The position numbers and the translations under genes were made by a program. 64,000 nucleotides of DNA. It comes from Ornithoclostridium sp944380285 (GTDB taxonomy: Bacteria; Bacillota; Clostridia; Christensenellales; UBA3700). Below are positions 52,895 through 62,900 of this stretch, piece by piece; positions within the stretch are counted from its first letter, which is position 1; each line of letters starts with the position of its first letter. The stretch is from NCBI GenBank assembly GCA_963931165.1, contig OZ006985.1, positions 930,001 to 994,000 on the forward strand, in the 5' to 3' direction. Under the pieces are notes generated by a model that worked only from the letters and a program-made list of their open reading frames with translations, ran no database searches and was not told where the DNA came from.

Positions 52895-53368
52895 ATGGAT
52901 ATCCAAATAGAGAGAGTTCTCGACAAGCTCGAAGAGGAGATCAGAGGCGGCAAAAAGGCGCTTTTCGGCAACCTGCGCGCGGTCGACGACACCAAGTGTC
53001 TCGAATATATCGCGAGCATCCGCAACCTCTTGCCCAGCTCGATCACCGAGGCGAGAGTCATCCTTCAAGACAAGGACAACATCATCGGCGACGCCCACGA
53101 CAAGGCGCGCGACATCCTCAACAAGGCGCACTCGGAGGCGGAAAGGCTGGTCGCCGAAGACCGCATCGTCGACGAGGCGAGACGCCGCGCGAACGCGATC
53201 TTGGACGACGCCGAAAGACGTGCGTCGGAGTTGTCCGCGAGCTGTTACCACGGCATCATGGACATGTTCGACAGCGCGGAGACCGACCTGCGCAACGCCT
53301 TGCAAAACATCGACAAGGGCAGACAGGCGCTTTACGACATGACGTCGGGCAGCCGCGGCGACAGGTGA
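52895..53368 (+). CDS. small coiled-coil protein next to coaD
   Basis: A 157-residue, almost entirely helical, charged protein: IQIERVLDKLEEEIRGGKKA, then a long AHDKARDILNKAHSEAERLV stretch ending in DEARRRANAILDDAERRASEL. It is like the DivIVA/ATPase-annotated proteins often found beside coaD in Clostridia. No membrane span. It starts one base after the fusion gene's stop, in the same operon, and ends back-to-back (zero gap) with the minus-strand ylbJ gene. Confidence 0.7.
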   Translation: MDIQIERVLDKLEEEIRGGKKALFGNLRAVDDTKCLEYIASIRNLLPSSITEARVILQDKDNIIGDAHDKARDILNKAHSEAERLVAEDRIVDEARRRANAILDDAERRASELSASCYHGIMDMFDSAETDLRNALQNIDKGRQALYDMTSGSRGDR

Positions 53369-54367
53369 TCAAAGGACAAGCGAAACAAGACATGCGAGCG
53401 AGATCGTGATCGCGGCTTGCGTTGCCTTTGTCAACGCGAAAAAGCCGATACGTATCCCGCAAACCGAACAAAACGACAACGATTGGACGGCGATCGCGAC
53501 GCCGCCGAAAGACAGCATTCCCGCAAGATAGGGGAGTGCTGTCTTTGCTTCAAGCCCGATCTCGGACAGCAGCTTGCAGCCGCGCGTCAGTTCGACGGCG
53601 CCCGCGGCGAGCGAGTTTGCGACGCGAGGGTCTTGTCCGAGGGCGGAGAGCAGCTTTGCGAGCGGAGAGGCGATCGCGCCGAGTATCCCCGTCGAGATCA
53701 GCAGGTCGATCGCGAGCCCGAACACCGCGATATATCCGCCGACCAGCGCGACCGAGAGTATCGAGTCGGTCATCGCGGAGGCGAGCACGTTGTCAGTGCA
53801 CGGCGGCACGAACGCCGCGCGGCGCATTGAAGTCTTGCGGCGGCGGTAGAGCAGTCCGTTGAGGAGCGCGCCCGCGACATGACACGCCAAAAGAGCGTAT
53901 CCGAGGCGCGGACTGCCGAACATCGCCGTCCCGACCGTTCCGACGACGAACAGCGGACCCGACGTCGACGCAAACGAGGAGATGCAACGCGCGTCCGCGC
54001 CGTCTATGACGCCCGCCTTGTAGAGGTCGCCCAAAAGCCGCGCCCCGACCGGATAGCCGGAAAGCAAGCTCATCAGACAGACATATCCGCCTATCGGCGG
54101 CGCGTTGTACAGCAGCGCGACGGGGCGGCGGAACAGGTCGCCTATCGCGCGCGCCGCGCCCAGCGAAGTCAATAATTTTGTAAAGAAGAAATAGGGCAAA
54201 AGCGCGGGCAGTACGCTTTGGACGAACATCCCGAGCGCGGAGTGCACGCTCGCGATACATTGTTTGGGATCGACGGCGAGCGCGATCGTCAGCGCGCATA
54301 TCAGCGCGTTGACCGCGACGAGTTTGGGGTTGGACGCCAGCGCGCGAAAAAACCGTGTTTTGACCAC
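53369..54367 (-). CDS. ylbJ: YlbJ-like sporulation integral membrane protein
   Basis: About 332 residues, shorter than typical YlbJ (about 400). It has a nucleoside-recognition/gate-type membrane domain: VQSVLPALLPYFFFTKLL, SLLSGYPVGARLLGDLYKAGV (the family's SGYPVG), SSFASTSGPLFVVGTVGTAMFG. It is known for spore cortex formation in Bacillus. The start is uncertain: GTG 54367 or TTG 54373, both within a few bases of a TATAAA-like -10 box at about 54400. Whether the organism sporulates cannot be told from this window. Confidence 0.75.
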   Translation of the reverse strand: MVKTRFFRALASNPKLVAVNALICALTIALAVDPKQCIASVHSALGMFVQSVLPALLPYFFFTKLLTSLGAARAIGDLFRRPVALLYNAPPIGGYVCLMSLLSGYPVGARLLGDLYKAGVIDGADARCISSFASTSGPLFVVGTVGTAMFGSPRLGYALLACHVAGALLNGLLYRRRKTSMRRAAFVPPCTDNVLASAMTDSILSVALVGGYIAVFGLAIDLLISTGILGAIASPLAKLLSALGQDPRVANSLAAGAVELTRGCKLLSEIGLEAKTALPYLAGMLSFGGVAIAVQSLSFCSVCGIRIGFFALTKATQAAITISLACLVSLVL

Positions 54368-54405
54368 GGTCAAGTTTATGCGAAAAAGAAATTTTATAGA
54401 ATTGA

Positions 54406-55536
54406 TTACAGAAAACGCGCGTTTTTCGCGAACGGCAGACAGACGGCTTCGAACAGCTCGTCGGCTCGCGCGGTGAGCGAAAAATCGTCGGAAAAAGACA
54501 ACAGGTCGCGCCTCGTCGTGCAGACCGCGGCCCGAATGCCGCCGAGCAGGGAGTCGGCGCTGTCCTTCTTTGCGGCGAGCACATTGACATAGCGCGGAAC
54601 GTCCGCGAGCAGGTCTGCATGAGAGAGCGTATTGCCGATCAGGACGTTGAGAGTCAGCCGTTTGAGCCGCGCCATCGGGTAGCGTTTGACCTTCGCGAGT
54701 TCGAGATAGTCGGACAGACAAGTCGCTTCGGATGCGGCGCGGCGCAGTCTGTCGGACAGCCCTTCGCGGTCGTCGTGAACGCCGCTTTGGGCGTGCGGGA
54801 CAAGGTATTTGATCAGCGCGAACAGTTTCTCGTCTCTTGCGGCGAACGAGGACGAAAAGTCGGCGATCGAACGCGCGACAAAGTCGGGGACGGAGGAGGA
54901 GACATCCTTGCCCGCAAGCGCGTCTTTGCGTACTTGCGACGAGGTCGGGGCGAGGCGTTCGTCAAAGCCGGGGCGTGCGGTCGTGTCATATGAAATTTTC
55001 GTACCCGTGTCGATTATTGCCTTGATATATTCAATGCCGAGCACATTGTTCGGGGCATCGATGACCTGCGCGGCGGCGCGCTCGCGAGCGGTCGAAGCAC
55101 AGGCGTTTGCCGCCGCCGAGAGCGCGGACGGGTAGTTCATCCCCGTCGCCATGAGCTGTGCGACCTCGGCGTTGACGGCGCTCGACGCGAGCAGTTTCGC
55201 CGCGTCTTTCAGAAGGTCGGCGTCGCCGCATTCGCTGCCGAACAGCAGCGTCGTATCCCCGCCGAGCGCGTTTGCGATCGCGACCGCACCGGCGGCGAAT
55301 TGAGGCGCGCCGGTCAATGTGTATTGCGCGGGCAGTTCGAGGACGAGGTCAGCGCCTGCGCGCACCGCGTGGACGGCGCGGGTGTATTTGTCGAGCAGCG
55401 CGAGCTCGCCGCGTTGGACGACGCTTCCGCTCATGATGCAGACGACGGCGTCCGCCCTCTCCCGAGCGAGAGAGAGCAGCCGGGCGTGCCCGTTGTGCAG
55501 AGGATTGAATTCGCAGACGATCGCGGCAAGTTTCAT
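54406..55536 (-). CDS. tmcAL: tRNA(Met) cytidine acetate ligase (TmcAL)
   Basis: A 376-residue enzyme (YlbM) that activates acetate with ATP and acetylates the wobble cytidine of elongator tRNA-Met. N-terminal nucleotidyltransferase domain: CEFNPLHNGHARLL (9-22, HxGH), MSGSVVQRGELALLDKYTRA, and a C-terminal helical domain. Start chosen at MKLAAIVCEF, ATG 55536. It uses acetate directly, so it pairs metabolically with pta-ackA beside it. Divergent from pta. Confidence 0.92.
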   Translation of the reverse strand: MKLAAIVCEFNPLHNGHARLLSLARERADAVVCIMSGSVVQRGELALLDKYTRAVHAVRAGADLVLELPAQYTLTGAPQFAAGAVAIANALGGDTTLLFGSECGDADLLKDAAKLLASSAVNAEVAQLMATGMNYPSALSAAANACASTARERAAAQVIDAPNNVLGIEYIKAIIDTGTKISYDTTARPGFDERLAPTSSQVRKDALAGKDVSSSVPDFVARSIADFSSSFAARDEKLFALIKYLVPHAQSGVHDDREGLSDRLRRAASEATCLSDYLELAKVKRYPMARLKRLTLNVLIGNTLSHADLLADVPRYVNVLAAKKDSADSLLGGIRAAVCTTRRDLLSFSDDFSLTARADELFEAVCLPFAKNARFL

Positions 55537-55571
55537 TTTTGTTTTCCCTGCGCGCAAGTGCGCCAATCTTT

Positions 55572-55600
55572 TTGACAAATGCGCGCGACGAAGTTATAAT
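55572..55600 (+). promoter_or_regulatory. consensus promoter of pta-ackA
   Basis: TTGACA (55572-55577) and TATAAT (55595-55600), perfect, spacer 17. The leader holds a hairpin CAAAACGC (55624-55631) with GCGTTTTG (55644-55651). Confidence 0.85.
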
Positions 55601-55666
55601 GTTATCGTAATCATATTGTACACCAAAACGCCGCGGAAACAAAGCGTTTTGCGGGAAGGAGTAATT

Positions 55667-56662
55667 ATGAACAAAATCATTTCCGGCATCATCGACAAGG
55701 CAAAGACCCTGCGCAAGACCATCGTGCTCGCCGAGGGCGAAGAACCGCGCACCGTCCGCGCCGCCGAGATCATCACCAAAAACGGTATCGCCGACATCAT
55801 CTTGCTCGGCAACAAGGACAAGCTCGCGCAGATGTATCCCGACGTGGATCTGTCGCTGTGCACCGTCGTCGACCCCGCGACCGCGGACATCGAGGACTTT
55901 GCCAATGAGTTCTACGAACTGCGCAAGGCGAAGGGCATGACTCTCGAAGAGGCGAGGGTGCAGATGCGCAAGTATCTCAACTTCGGCGCGATGATGACGC
56001 GCAAGGGCATGGCGGACGGCATGGTCGCCGGCGCGATCAATTCGACCGGCAACGTGCTCCGTTCGGGGCTTCAGATCGTCAAGACAAAGCCGGGCATCAA
56101 GACGGTGTCCAGCTGCTTTATCATGTGCTTTGAGGGCACCTACTACAAGGACAGAGATGTGTTGATCTTCGGCGACTGCGCGGTCAACATCGACCCGACC
56201 GCCGAACAGCTCGCGGACATCGCGATCTCGTCCGTCGCGTCGGCGAAGTCGCTCGCCGGCATAGACGATCCGCGCGTGGCGATGCTGTCTTTCTCGACTA
56301 AGGGCAGCGCAAAGCATGCCAACGTCGACAAAGTGGTCGAGGCGACCGCTCTCGTCAAACAGCGCGATCCCGGGCTCGCCGTGGACGGCGAACTGCAACT
56401 CGACGCGGCGATCGTCCCGTCGGTCGCGATGCTCAAAGCGCCCGGCAGCGACGTCGCGGGCAAGGCGAACATCTTGATCTTCCCCGATCTGCAATCGGGC
56501 AACATCGGCTACAAGCTCACGCAGAGGTTCAGCGGCGCGGTCGCGATCGGACCCATCTGCCAGGGCTTTGCCAAGCCGGTCAACGACTTGTCGAGAGGCT
56601 GCACCTCCGACGACATCGTCGCCGTCGTCGCTATGACCGCGGTCCAGGCGTCGCAAGAATAA
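55667..56662 (+). CDS. pta: phosphate acetyltransferase
   Basis: Converts acetyl-CoA and phosphate to acetyl phosphate, feeding AckA. It has 331 residues, the short Pta type without the N-terminal DRTGG domains. Blocks: IVLAEGEEPRTVRAAEI (start), GAMMTRKGMADGMVAGA, DCAVNIDPTAEQLADIA, ML-SFSTKGSA and the final ANILIFPDLQSGNIGYKLTQR. GGAAGGAG is the ribosome binding site at eight bases. It starts an operon with ackA. Confidence 0.96.
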   Translation: MNKIISGIIDKAKTLRKTIVLAEGEEPRTVRAAEIITKNGIADIILLGNKDKLAQMYPDVDLSLCTVVDPATADIEDFANEFYELRKAKGMTLEEARVQMRKYLNFGAMMTRKGMADGMVAGAINSTGNVLRSGLQIVKTKPGIKTVSSCFIMCFEGTYYKDRDVLIFGDCAVNIDPTAEQLADIAISSVASAKSLAGIDDPRVAMLSFSTKGSAKHANVDKVVEATALVKQRDPGLAVDGELQLDAAIVPSVAMLKAPGSDVAGKANILIFPDLQSGNIGYKLTQRFSGAVAIGPICQGFAKPVNDLSRGCTSDDIVAVVAMTAVQASQE

Positions 56663-56675
56663 CAAAGAGGCAAAA

Positions 56676-57893
56676 ATGAAAGTATTGGTCATCAACGCGG
56701 GCAGTTCGTCCGTCAAATATCAACTCATCCAAACGGACGACGAGAGCGTCGTCGCCAAGGGCGGCATCGAGCGCATCGGCATCCCCGGTTCCAACCTGTC
56801 GCAGACGGTCGGCGGCAAAAAGTATGAGGTCGCAAAAGACCTTGCCGATCACAACGCGGCGTTCGAGCTCATGCTGAGCTGTCTGACCTCGCCCGACTTC
56901 GGCGGCGCGGTCAAGGACATCTCCGAGATCGAGGCGATCGGTCACCGCGTGCTTCACACAGGCACCGACTTCCACGGTTCGGTCGAAGTGGACACCGAGG
57001 TCGAGAGGCTGCTGCGTGAGAACATCCATCTCGGTCCGCTGCATATGCCCGCCAACATCGCCGGCATCGACGCCTGCATCAAGGCGCTGCCGGGCGTGCC
57101 CAACGTCGCCGTGTTCGACACTGCGTTCCACACGACGATGCCCGACAAGGCGAGCATGTACGCGATCCCCTATGAGGACTACGAGCAGTTCAAGATCAAG
57201 AAGTACGGCTTCCACGGCACTTCGCACAAGTACGTCTCGGGCTGCGCGATCGACTACCTCAAGTCCAAAGGGCTGCCGTGGGACAAGATCGTCACCTGCC
57301 ACCTCGGCAACGGTTCGTCGATCACCGCGGTCAAAGACGGCAAGAGCGTCGACACCTCGATGGGAATGACTCCGCTCGAGGGCGTGCCGATGGGCACGCG
57401 CAGCGGCGATATCGACGCGTCCGTCGTCGAGATGCTCTGCTCGTGGAAGGGGATGACCCCTCAACAGGTCGTCACCTATCTCAACAAGCAAAGCGGCTTC
57501 CAAGGCGTCAGCGGCGTCAGCAGCGACAGCCGCAACGTGCTCGAAGCGGCGGAGAAGGGCAACTACCGCGCGCAGCTGGCGATGGACATGTTCACCTACC
57601 GCGTCAAGAAGTACATCGGTTCCTACGCGGCGGCGATGGGCGGTCTCGACTGCATAGTCATGACGGGCGGCATCGGCGAGAACAGCGGGCCGTTGCGCAA
57701 GGGGATACTCGAAGGCTTGGAGTTCCTCGGCGTAGAGCTCGACGGTGAGGTCAACGCAAATGTGAGACAGCCCAAGTGCATCCACGAGATCAACACCGCC
57801 GATTCGCGAGTGAAGATCCTTGTCATCCCGACCAACGAAGAGCTTGTGATCGCGAGAGAGACGCGCGATGTCGTCACCGCGGCGAAAAGATGA
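56676..57893 (+). CDS. ackA: acetate kinase
   Basis: Makes ATP from acetyl phosphate and ADP with release of acetate. It has 405 residues. NAGSSSVKYQL (7-17, phosphate-binding start), FDTAFH, KKYGFHGTSHKYV with catalytic His, HLGNGSSI and the adenosine loop TGGIGENSG. Follows pta by 13 bases. With pflB-pflA this completes pyruvate to acetate and formate with one ATP by substrate-level phosphorylation. Confidence 0.97.
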   Translation: MKVLVINAGSSSVKYQLIQTDDESVVAKGGIERIGIPGSNLSQTVGGKKYEVAKDLADHNAAFELMLSCLTSPDFGGAVKDISEIEAIGHRVLHTGTDFHGSVEVDTEVERLLRENIHLGPLHMPANIAGIDACIKALPGVPNVAVFDTAFHTTMPDKASMYAIPYEDYEQFKIKKYGFHGTSHKYVSGCAIDYLKSKGLPWDKIVTCHLGNGSSITAVKDGKSVDTSMGMTPLEGVPMGTRSGDIDASVVEMLCSWKGMTPQQVVTYLNKQSGFQGVSGVSSDSRNVLEAAEKGNYRAQLAMDMFTYRVKKYIGSYAAAMGGLDCIVMTGGIGENSGPLRKGILEGLEFLGVELDGEVNANVRQPKCIHEINTADSRVKILVIPTNEELVIARETRDVVTAAKR

Positions 57894-57924
57894 ACTTTCG
57901 GGCGCAAAAACCCGTGCAAATCGT

Positions 57925-57953
57925 TTGACAAACGCAAGCAAACCATTTATAAT
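57925..57953 (+). promoter_or_regulatory. consensus promoter of rpmF
   Basis: TTGACA (57925-57930) and TATAAT (57948-57953), perfect, spacer 17. Confidence 0.85.
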
Positions 57954-57988
57954 ACGATAGCAACGAGAAAGTAAGGAGGTGTCCGAAC

Positions 57989-58183
57989 ATGGCAGTACCC
58001 AAGGGAAAAACGTCCAAGGCAAGGAAGCACAGCAGGTCGGCTAATTGGAAGCTGAGCGCTCCCGCGATGGTGGAGTGCAGTCATTGCCACGAGCTCAAGC
58101 TCAACCACAGAGTCTGCGACAACTGCGGTTATTACGACGGCAAGCAAGTCGTTACGGTGGATACCGGCGCAAAGAAGAACTGA
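57989..58183 (+). CDS. rpmF: 50S ribosomal protein L32
   Basis: A 64-residue ribosomal protein. Starts MAVPKGKTSKARKHSRSANWK and has a four-Cys zinc ribbon (CSHC, CDNC), so this is the zinc-containing C+ form. Ribosome binding site AAGGAGGTG. The usual partner gene upstream (YceD/DUF177) is absent; ackA is there instead. Confidence 0.97.
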   Translation: MAVPKGKTSKARKHSRSANWKLSAPAMVECSHCHELKLNHRVCDNCGYYDGKQVVTVDTGAKKN

Positions 58184-58233
58184 GTTTTTGACAGCATCGG
58201 GTACGGCTCGACCGTCCCTGTTGCCGCTGTTTG

Positions 58234-58262
58234 GTCGGCGTGGACAGCGCCGACAATTTTTT
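58234..58262 (+). terminator. terminator after rpmF
   Basis: GTCGGCG (58234-58240) pairs with CGCCGAC (58248-58254), followed by AATTTTTTA. Confidence 0.75.
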
Positions 58263-58286
58263 ATACGCGTACGCGCGCGTATTCGA

Positions 58287-58315
58287 TTGCAAAAATCCCG
58301 GTGCAAGTTTATAAT
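58287..58315 (+). promoter_or_regulatory. promoter of the plsX-rnc-smc operon
   Basis: TTGCAA (58287-58292) and TATAAT (58310-58315), spacer 17, 20 bases before the plsX start. Confidence 0.8.
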
Positions 58316-58335
58316 AGAGTGGAAGAGGTGAATTC

Positions 58336-59349
58336 ATGATCATTGCACTCGATGTACACGGCGCCGATCGAGGCGTTGAAGTCGCGGTCGGAGGGGCGCT
58401 GCAAGCGCTCGCCGTGTCGAGCGACGTCAAAGTCGTCCTTTGCGGCAGACGTCAGGATGTCGAAGGGGCGCTCGCAGGCAAGCCCTATGACAAGTCGCGC
58501 GTCACGATCCTTGATTGCGGCGAGCCGGTGACCAACAACGATCATCCCGGGATCGTCGTCAGGCGCAAAAAGGACGCGTCCATGTTCCGCGCGCTCGAAC
58601 TCGTCAGGGACGGTGAGGCGGACGCGGCGGTCAGCGCGGGCAACACCGGCGCTCTTTTGGCGGGCGTCAACATCATTTTGAAAAACGTTCCTCACGTCAA
58701 GCGTGCGACCATGGCGAGCGTCGTCACGTCGCTTGACGGCACACCCACACTCATCACCGATATGGGCGCCAATGTCGACTGCGAGCCGCAGCGGCTGATG
58801 GCGTTTGCGATCATGGGCAGCGTATATATGAACAAAGTGTTCGGCATACGCGCGCCGAGGGTCGCTTTGCTCAACAACGGCTCCGAGCGCGAGAAGGGCA
58901 ACAAGCTGGTGCTCGCTACGCGCGATCTGCTCGAGGCGAGCACGCTCAACTATGTCGGCTATGTCGAGCCGACCGAGCTGATGAGCGGCAAGGCGGACGT
59001 CATCGTCACCGACGGCTTTGCCGGCAATATGGCGATCAAGTCGTACGAGGGCATGGCAAAGGCGATGATGTCGGTGATCAAGAGCGGCATCATGGACGGC
59101 GGGATCAAGGCGAAATTGGGCTATCTGCTGCTCAAAGGCGTGTTTAGGCGCGTCAAGCGCACGTTCTCGGCGGACGAGGTCGGCGGAGCGGTGTTTTTGG
59201 GCGCGAACGGGGTCGTCGTCAAGACCCACGGTTCGAGCACGGAGGAGAGCTATTGCAAGAGCATCCTCAATGCGGGCAAACTCGTCGAAAAGGGCGTAGT
59301 CGCCGCGATAGCGGAAGGGATCGCTGATCATGACGGCGACATCGATTGA
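58336..59349 (+). CDS. plsX: phosphate acyltransferase PlsX
   Basis: Forms acyl-phosphate from acyl-ACP for phospholipid synthesis with PlsY. It has 337 residues. Landmarks: MIIALDVHGADRG (usual MRIAVDAMGGD), AVSAGNTGALLAG, LITDMGANVDC and the closing VFLGANGVVVKTHGSS. The second residue block has VHGAD where most have MGGD, a mild variant. It overlaps rnc by 20 bases. Confidence 0.95.
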   Translation: MIIALDVHGADRGVEVAVGGALQALAVSSDVKVVLCGRRQDVEGALAGKPYDKSRVTILDCGEPVTNNDHPGIVVRRKKDASMFRALELVRDGEADAAVSAGNTGALLAGVNIILKNVPHVKRATMASVVTSLDGTPTLITDMGANVDCEPQRLMAFAIMGSVYMNKVFGIRAPRVALLNNGSEREKGNKLVLATRDLLEASTLNYVGYVEPTELMSGKADVIVTDGFAGNMAIKSYEGMAKAMMSVIKSGIMDGGIKAKLGYLLLKGVFRRVKRTFSADEVGGAVFLGANGVVVKTHGSSTEESYCKSILNAGKLVEKGVVAAIAEGIADHDGDID

Positions 59350-59965
59350 AAAGAAGATAGGCTACACGTTCAAAGACAAAAAGCTGTTGACCACCGCGTT
59401 GACGCACGGCTCGTACGCTCATCTGCACGGCGGCGACAGCTATGAGAGGATGGAATACCTGGGCGACGCGCTGCTCGACTTCATCGTCGCGGAGGCGCTG
59501 TATCTGCGCTTTCCCAAAGCGGACGAGGGCGAGCTGACCAAGCGGCGCATCGCGCTCGTGTCCGAACAGCCGCTCGCGGCGGCGTCGCGCCGTCTCGGGT
59601 TGGAGAGCGAGGTCAGGGTGCTCGCGCATCACATGGGCAAGGATTCGGTGCTGTCGGACGTCTTCGAGTCGTTGACGGCGGCGATCTATCTCGACGGAGG
59701 GGCGGAACCGGCGCGCAAGTTCGTCTTGGGCGCGCTGTCGGACGTCCCCGCAAGCAGGGAGGAGAGGGACGAAAAGTCCGCTCTTTACGAAGAATACGGT
59801 CAAGAGAGGGTGCGTTTTGTCGAAGAGGGGCGCAAAGGCCCCGCGCACAGACCAAGTTTCACCATGGCGCTGTACATTGACGGACGCCGCGTCGCGCAAG
59901 CCGAAGGCTCGTCCAAAAAGGAAGCCGAAAAGGAGTGCGCAAGACGCTTTTTCGAAAACAGATAA
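59330..59965 (+). CDS. rnc: ribonuclease III
   Basis: Cleaves double-stranded RNA in rRNA and mRNA processing. It has 211 residues, shorter than the usual 225-240. The catalytic signature ERMEYLGDALLDF (about 40-52) and DVFESLTAAIYLDGG (second metal Glu) are intact; the C-terminal dsRBD is there (PSFTMALYIDGRRVAQAEGSSKKEAEKECA) but with a shortened first helix. Start overlaps plsX by 20 bases. In most Firmicutes acpP lies between plsX/fab genes and rnc; here it is missing. Confidence 0.95.
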   Translation: MTATSIEKKIGYTFKDKKLLTTALTHGSYAHLHGGDSYERMEYLGDALLDFIVAEALYLRFPKADEGELTKRRIALVSEQPLAAASRRLGLESEVRVLAHHMGKDSVLSDVFESLTAAIYLDGGAEPARKFVLGALSDVPASREERDEKSALYEEYGQERVRFVEEGRKGPAHRPSFTMALYIDGRRVAQAEGSSKKEAEKECARRFFENR

Positions 59966-59973
59966 GGAGAAAT

Positions 59974-62900
59974 ATGAACCTCAAAAAAATCGAAGTATAC
60001 GGATTCAAGTCGTTTGCCGACAGGTTGACGATCGACTTCAACGAAGGGGTCACCGGCATCGTCGGTCCCAACGGCTGCGGCAAGAGCAACGTCGTCGACG
60101 CGATCCGTTTTGTGCTGGGCGAACAATCGCCCAAAAACCTGCGCGCAGGCAAGATGACGGACGTCATCTTCGGCGGCACGGAGAAAAACCGCAAGTCGCT
60201 GTCCTTCTGCCAAGTCAGCCTTTATATCGACAACACGCAGCGCATCTTCCCCAAAAGTCCGTTTGACGAGGTCATCATCTCGCGTAAATTGTTCAAGTCG
60301 GGGCAGAGCGAGTATTTGCTCAACAACGAGACGGTAAGGCTCAAAGACATCCTCGACCTCATTCGCGACACCGGTGTGGGCAAGGACGGTTACAGCATCG
60401 TCGGACAGGGCAAGATCGACGAGATCATGAACGCCAAGCCCGAGAACAGGCGCGCGATCTTCGAGGACGCGGCGGGAATTTTGACCTACAAGATGCGCCG
60501 CAACGAGACGATCAAAAAGCTCAACAACGCCAACGACAGCATCGAGAAGCTCAAGATCGCGCTCGACGGGCTCGAAAAGCAGCTGGGGCCGCTCGCAAAA
60601 CAGCGCGAGGCGGCGCTCAAATTCCGCGACCTCAAGAGCAGGCTTCTCGTGTTGGAGACGAACGAGTTCCTCGCGCGCTCGGACGGCGGCGAAGAGGAAA
60701 AGCGCAAGCTCGGCGAAGAGATCGCCCGTCTTGCGGTCGAGCAGGAGACGATCGAGCGCGACCTCGCGGCGATCGACGCGGAGTACAATTCAAAGACCGC
60801 CGACAGGCACAACACCGACATCTTGATAGGCAAGATGCGCGACGAATTGACCGAACTTGCGGTCGAGCAGGAGAAGATGCTCGGCAAGGGCAATACGCTC
60901 GGCGAGCGCATCAAGAACTATGAGGAGCGCAAAAAAGAGGAAGAGGCGCGCTCCGTCTCGCTCGAAGGTCAGATCGAGAAGAAAAAGGAAGAACTCGCCG
61001 ACCTCATGAACCATCTCGCGATGGCGAACGAGGACAAGGATGAGCTGTCGCGCGAGATCAAGAGCAAAGAGAGCGCTCACGACGCGCTCGTCGCCGAGAT
61101 CACCGCGCGCGAAAACGAGATAGAGGCGGCGAACCGCGCCATGCTCGACGCGATGGCGAGCATAGCCGACATCAAGGCGGACAAGGGCAAGCTGAGCGCG
61201 GAGCGCGAAGGCGCCGAAGCGCGCATTCAAGAGGTGGAAGAGGAGATCGCTTCGCTCGAGAACGCGCTCGACGAACAGCGCGCCGAAAAGGGTAGGCTCG
61301 AGCAGTCCGTCGCCAAAAAGAGCGCGCAATTGGACAAGTTGAAGCGCAACAAGGACGAGGTCGCCCACGAGGTCGCAAAACTCGACCTGAACATCAACGA
61401 CAAGCGCAGACGCATCAATATGCTCGAACAGAACATCGCCGCGATGGACAGCAGGTCGAAGGCGGTCTACGAGTTGGGCTTTGCGCCGGGATGCAAGCTG
61501 GTGAGCGCGGCGAGGAGCGTGCCTGCGGTCGCATCCAAGATCATGGGACTGATCTGCGACATCATCGCGGTGCCCGAGCAATACGGCGAGGCGATCGCCG
61601 CGGCGCTGGGCGGCGCGCTGTACAACGTGGTCACGCGCGATCCGGCAGACACCAAGGTATTGATAGATTTCATGCGCGCACGCGGGCTGGGGCGCGCGAC
61701 GTTCCACCCGTTGACGACGTGCAAGGCGGCTGAGCTGAGCGCCTATCAGACGGCGGTCTTGAACGAGAGAGGCTGTCTCGGGGTCGCGAGCCGCCTGATC
61801 AAGTACGACTCCAAGTACGCGAACGTGATCAGCAGTCTTTTGGGCAGGACGGTCATTGTCGACACCTACGACAACGCGGTCGCGATCAACCGCAAGTATC
61901 CCAACCTCGTGAGGATGATCACGCTGGGCGGCGAGATGTTCGCGACGACGGGCGCGATCACGGGCGGATCTGCCGCGGCGGGCGCGAATCGTCTCAAATC
62001 GGAGAGCGACATCGCCAAGGCGAACGAAGAGGTCAAGCAAAAGAAGCAGGAAAAGGAATCGCTCGAGCGCATGCTCAAAAGCGATCTCAACGATCTGAGA
62101 GAATACAAAGCGCAGCTTGACGAATACGAGTCGGACGTCAAGGCGGCGGAAGTCGCGTTCGCGAAAGAGAACGAGCGGCTCAAAAACATCGCCGCGAAGA
62201 TAGACGAACTGACCGCCTCGATCGACAACAACAAGTCCGTCATCGAGATCTTGAAGGGCAAGATCAAGGCGATCGATCTCAATTTGGGCGAGATCGACAA
62301 GAGCGAGAGCGACGTTTCGGGCGCGCGTTCGCAGGCGGACGACGCGGCGGCGAAGCATCGCGAGCAATTTGAAGAAAAGAAGAGGACGCGCGACAGATAT
62401 GCGGACGAGCTGTCCGGCTTGCGCGTCGAACTTGCGACCGCGGAGTCCAACATCCAAAAGGTGCAGGAGAACGTCGACCGCGTCAAGGGCGAGTTGGACG
62501 AGCTCAAAGCGTCGCTTGCCGAGTGCAAGGCAAAGATCGACAGCATCGTCGACGGGCTTGAAAAGGCAAAGCGCGGCGCAGAGGACGTGTCCGTCGCCGA
62601 CGTATACAAGCCCAAGTTGGAGAGGCTCAGGAAGGACATAAGTTCCGCCGAGCAATATCGTTTGACGATCGACGACGTCATCGCCAAGCTGACGGCGCGC
62701 AAGGACGTCATTCAGACCAAGGCGGTCAAGGTCGGTTCGGACAAGGCGAAAAAGGAGTCCGCGCTCGAGCGCATCGACGACGCGATCAACACGCTGCTCG
62801 AGAGGCTGAGCGAGGAGTATATGATCCACAGCTACGAAGAGGCGGCGGCGCATCGCGTGCCCGACTTCGACCGCGAGGCTGCGGCGGGAGAGATCACCCG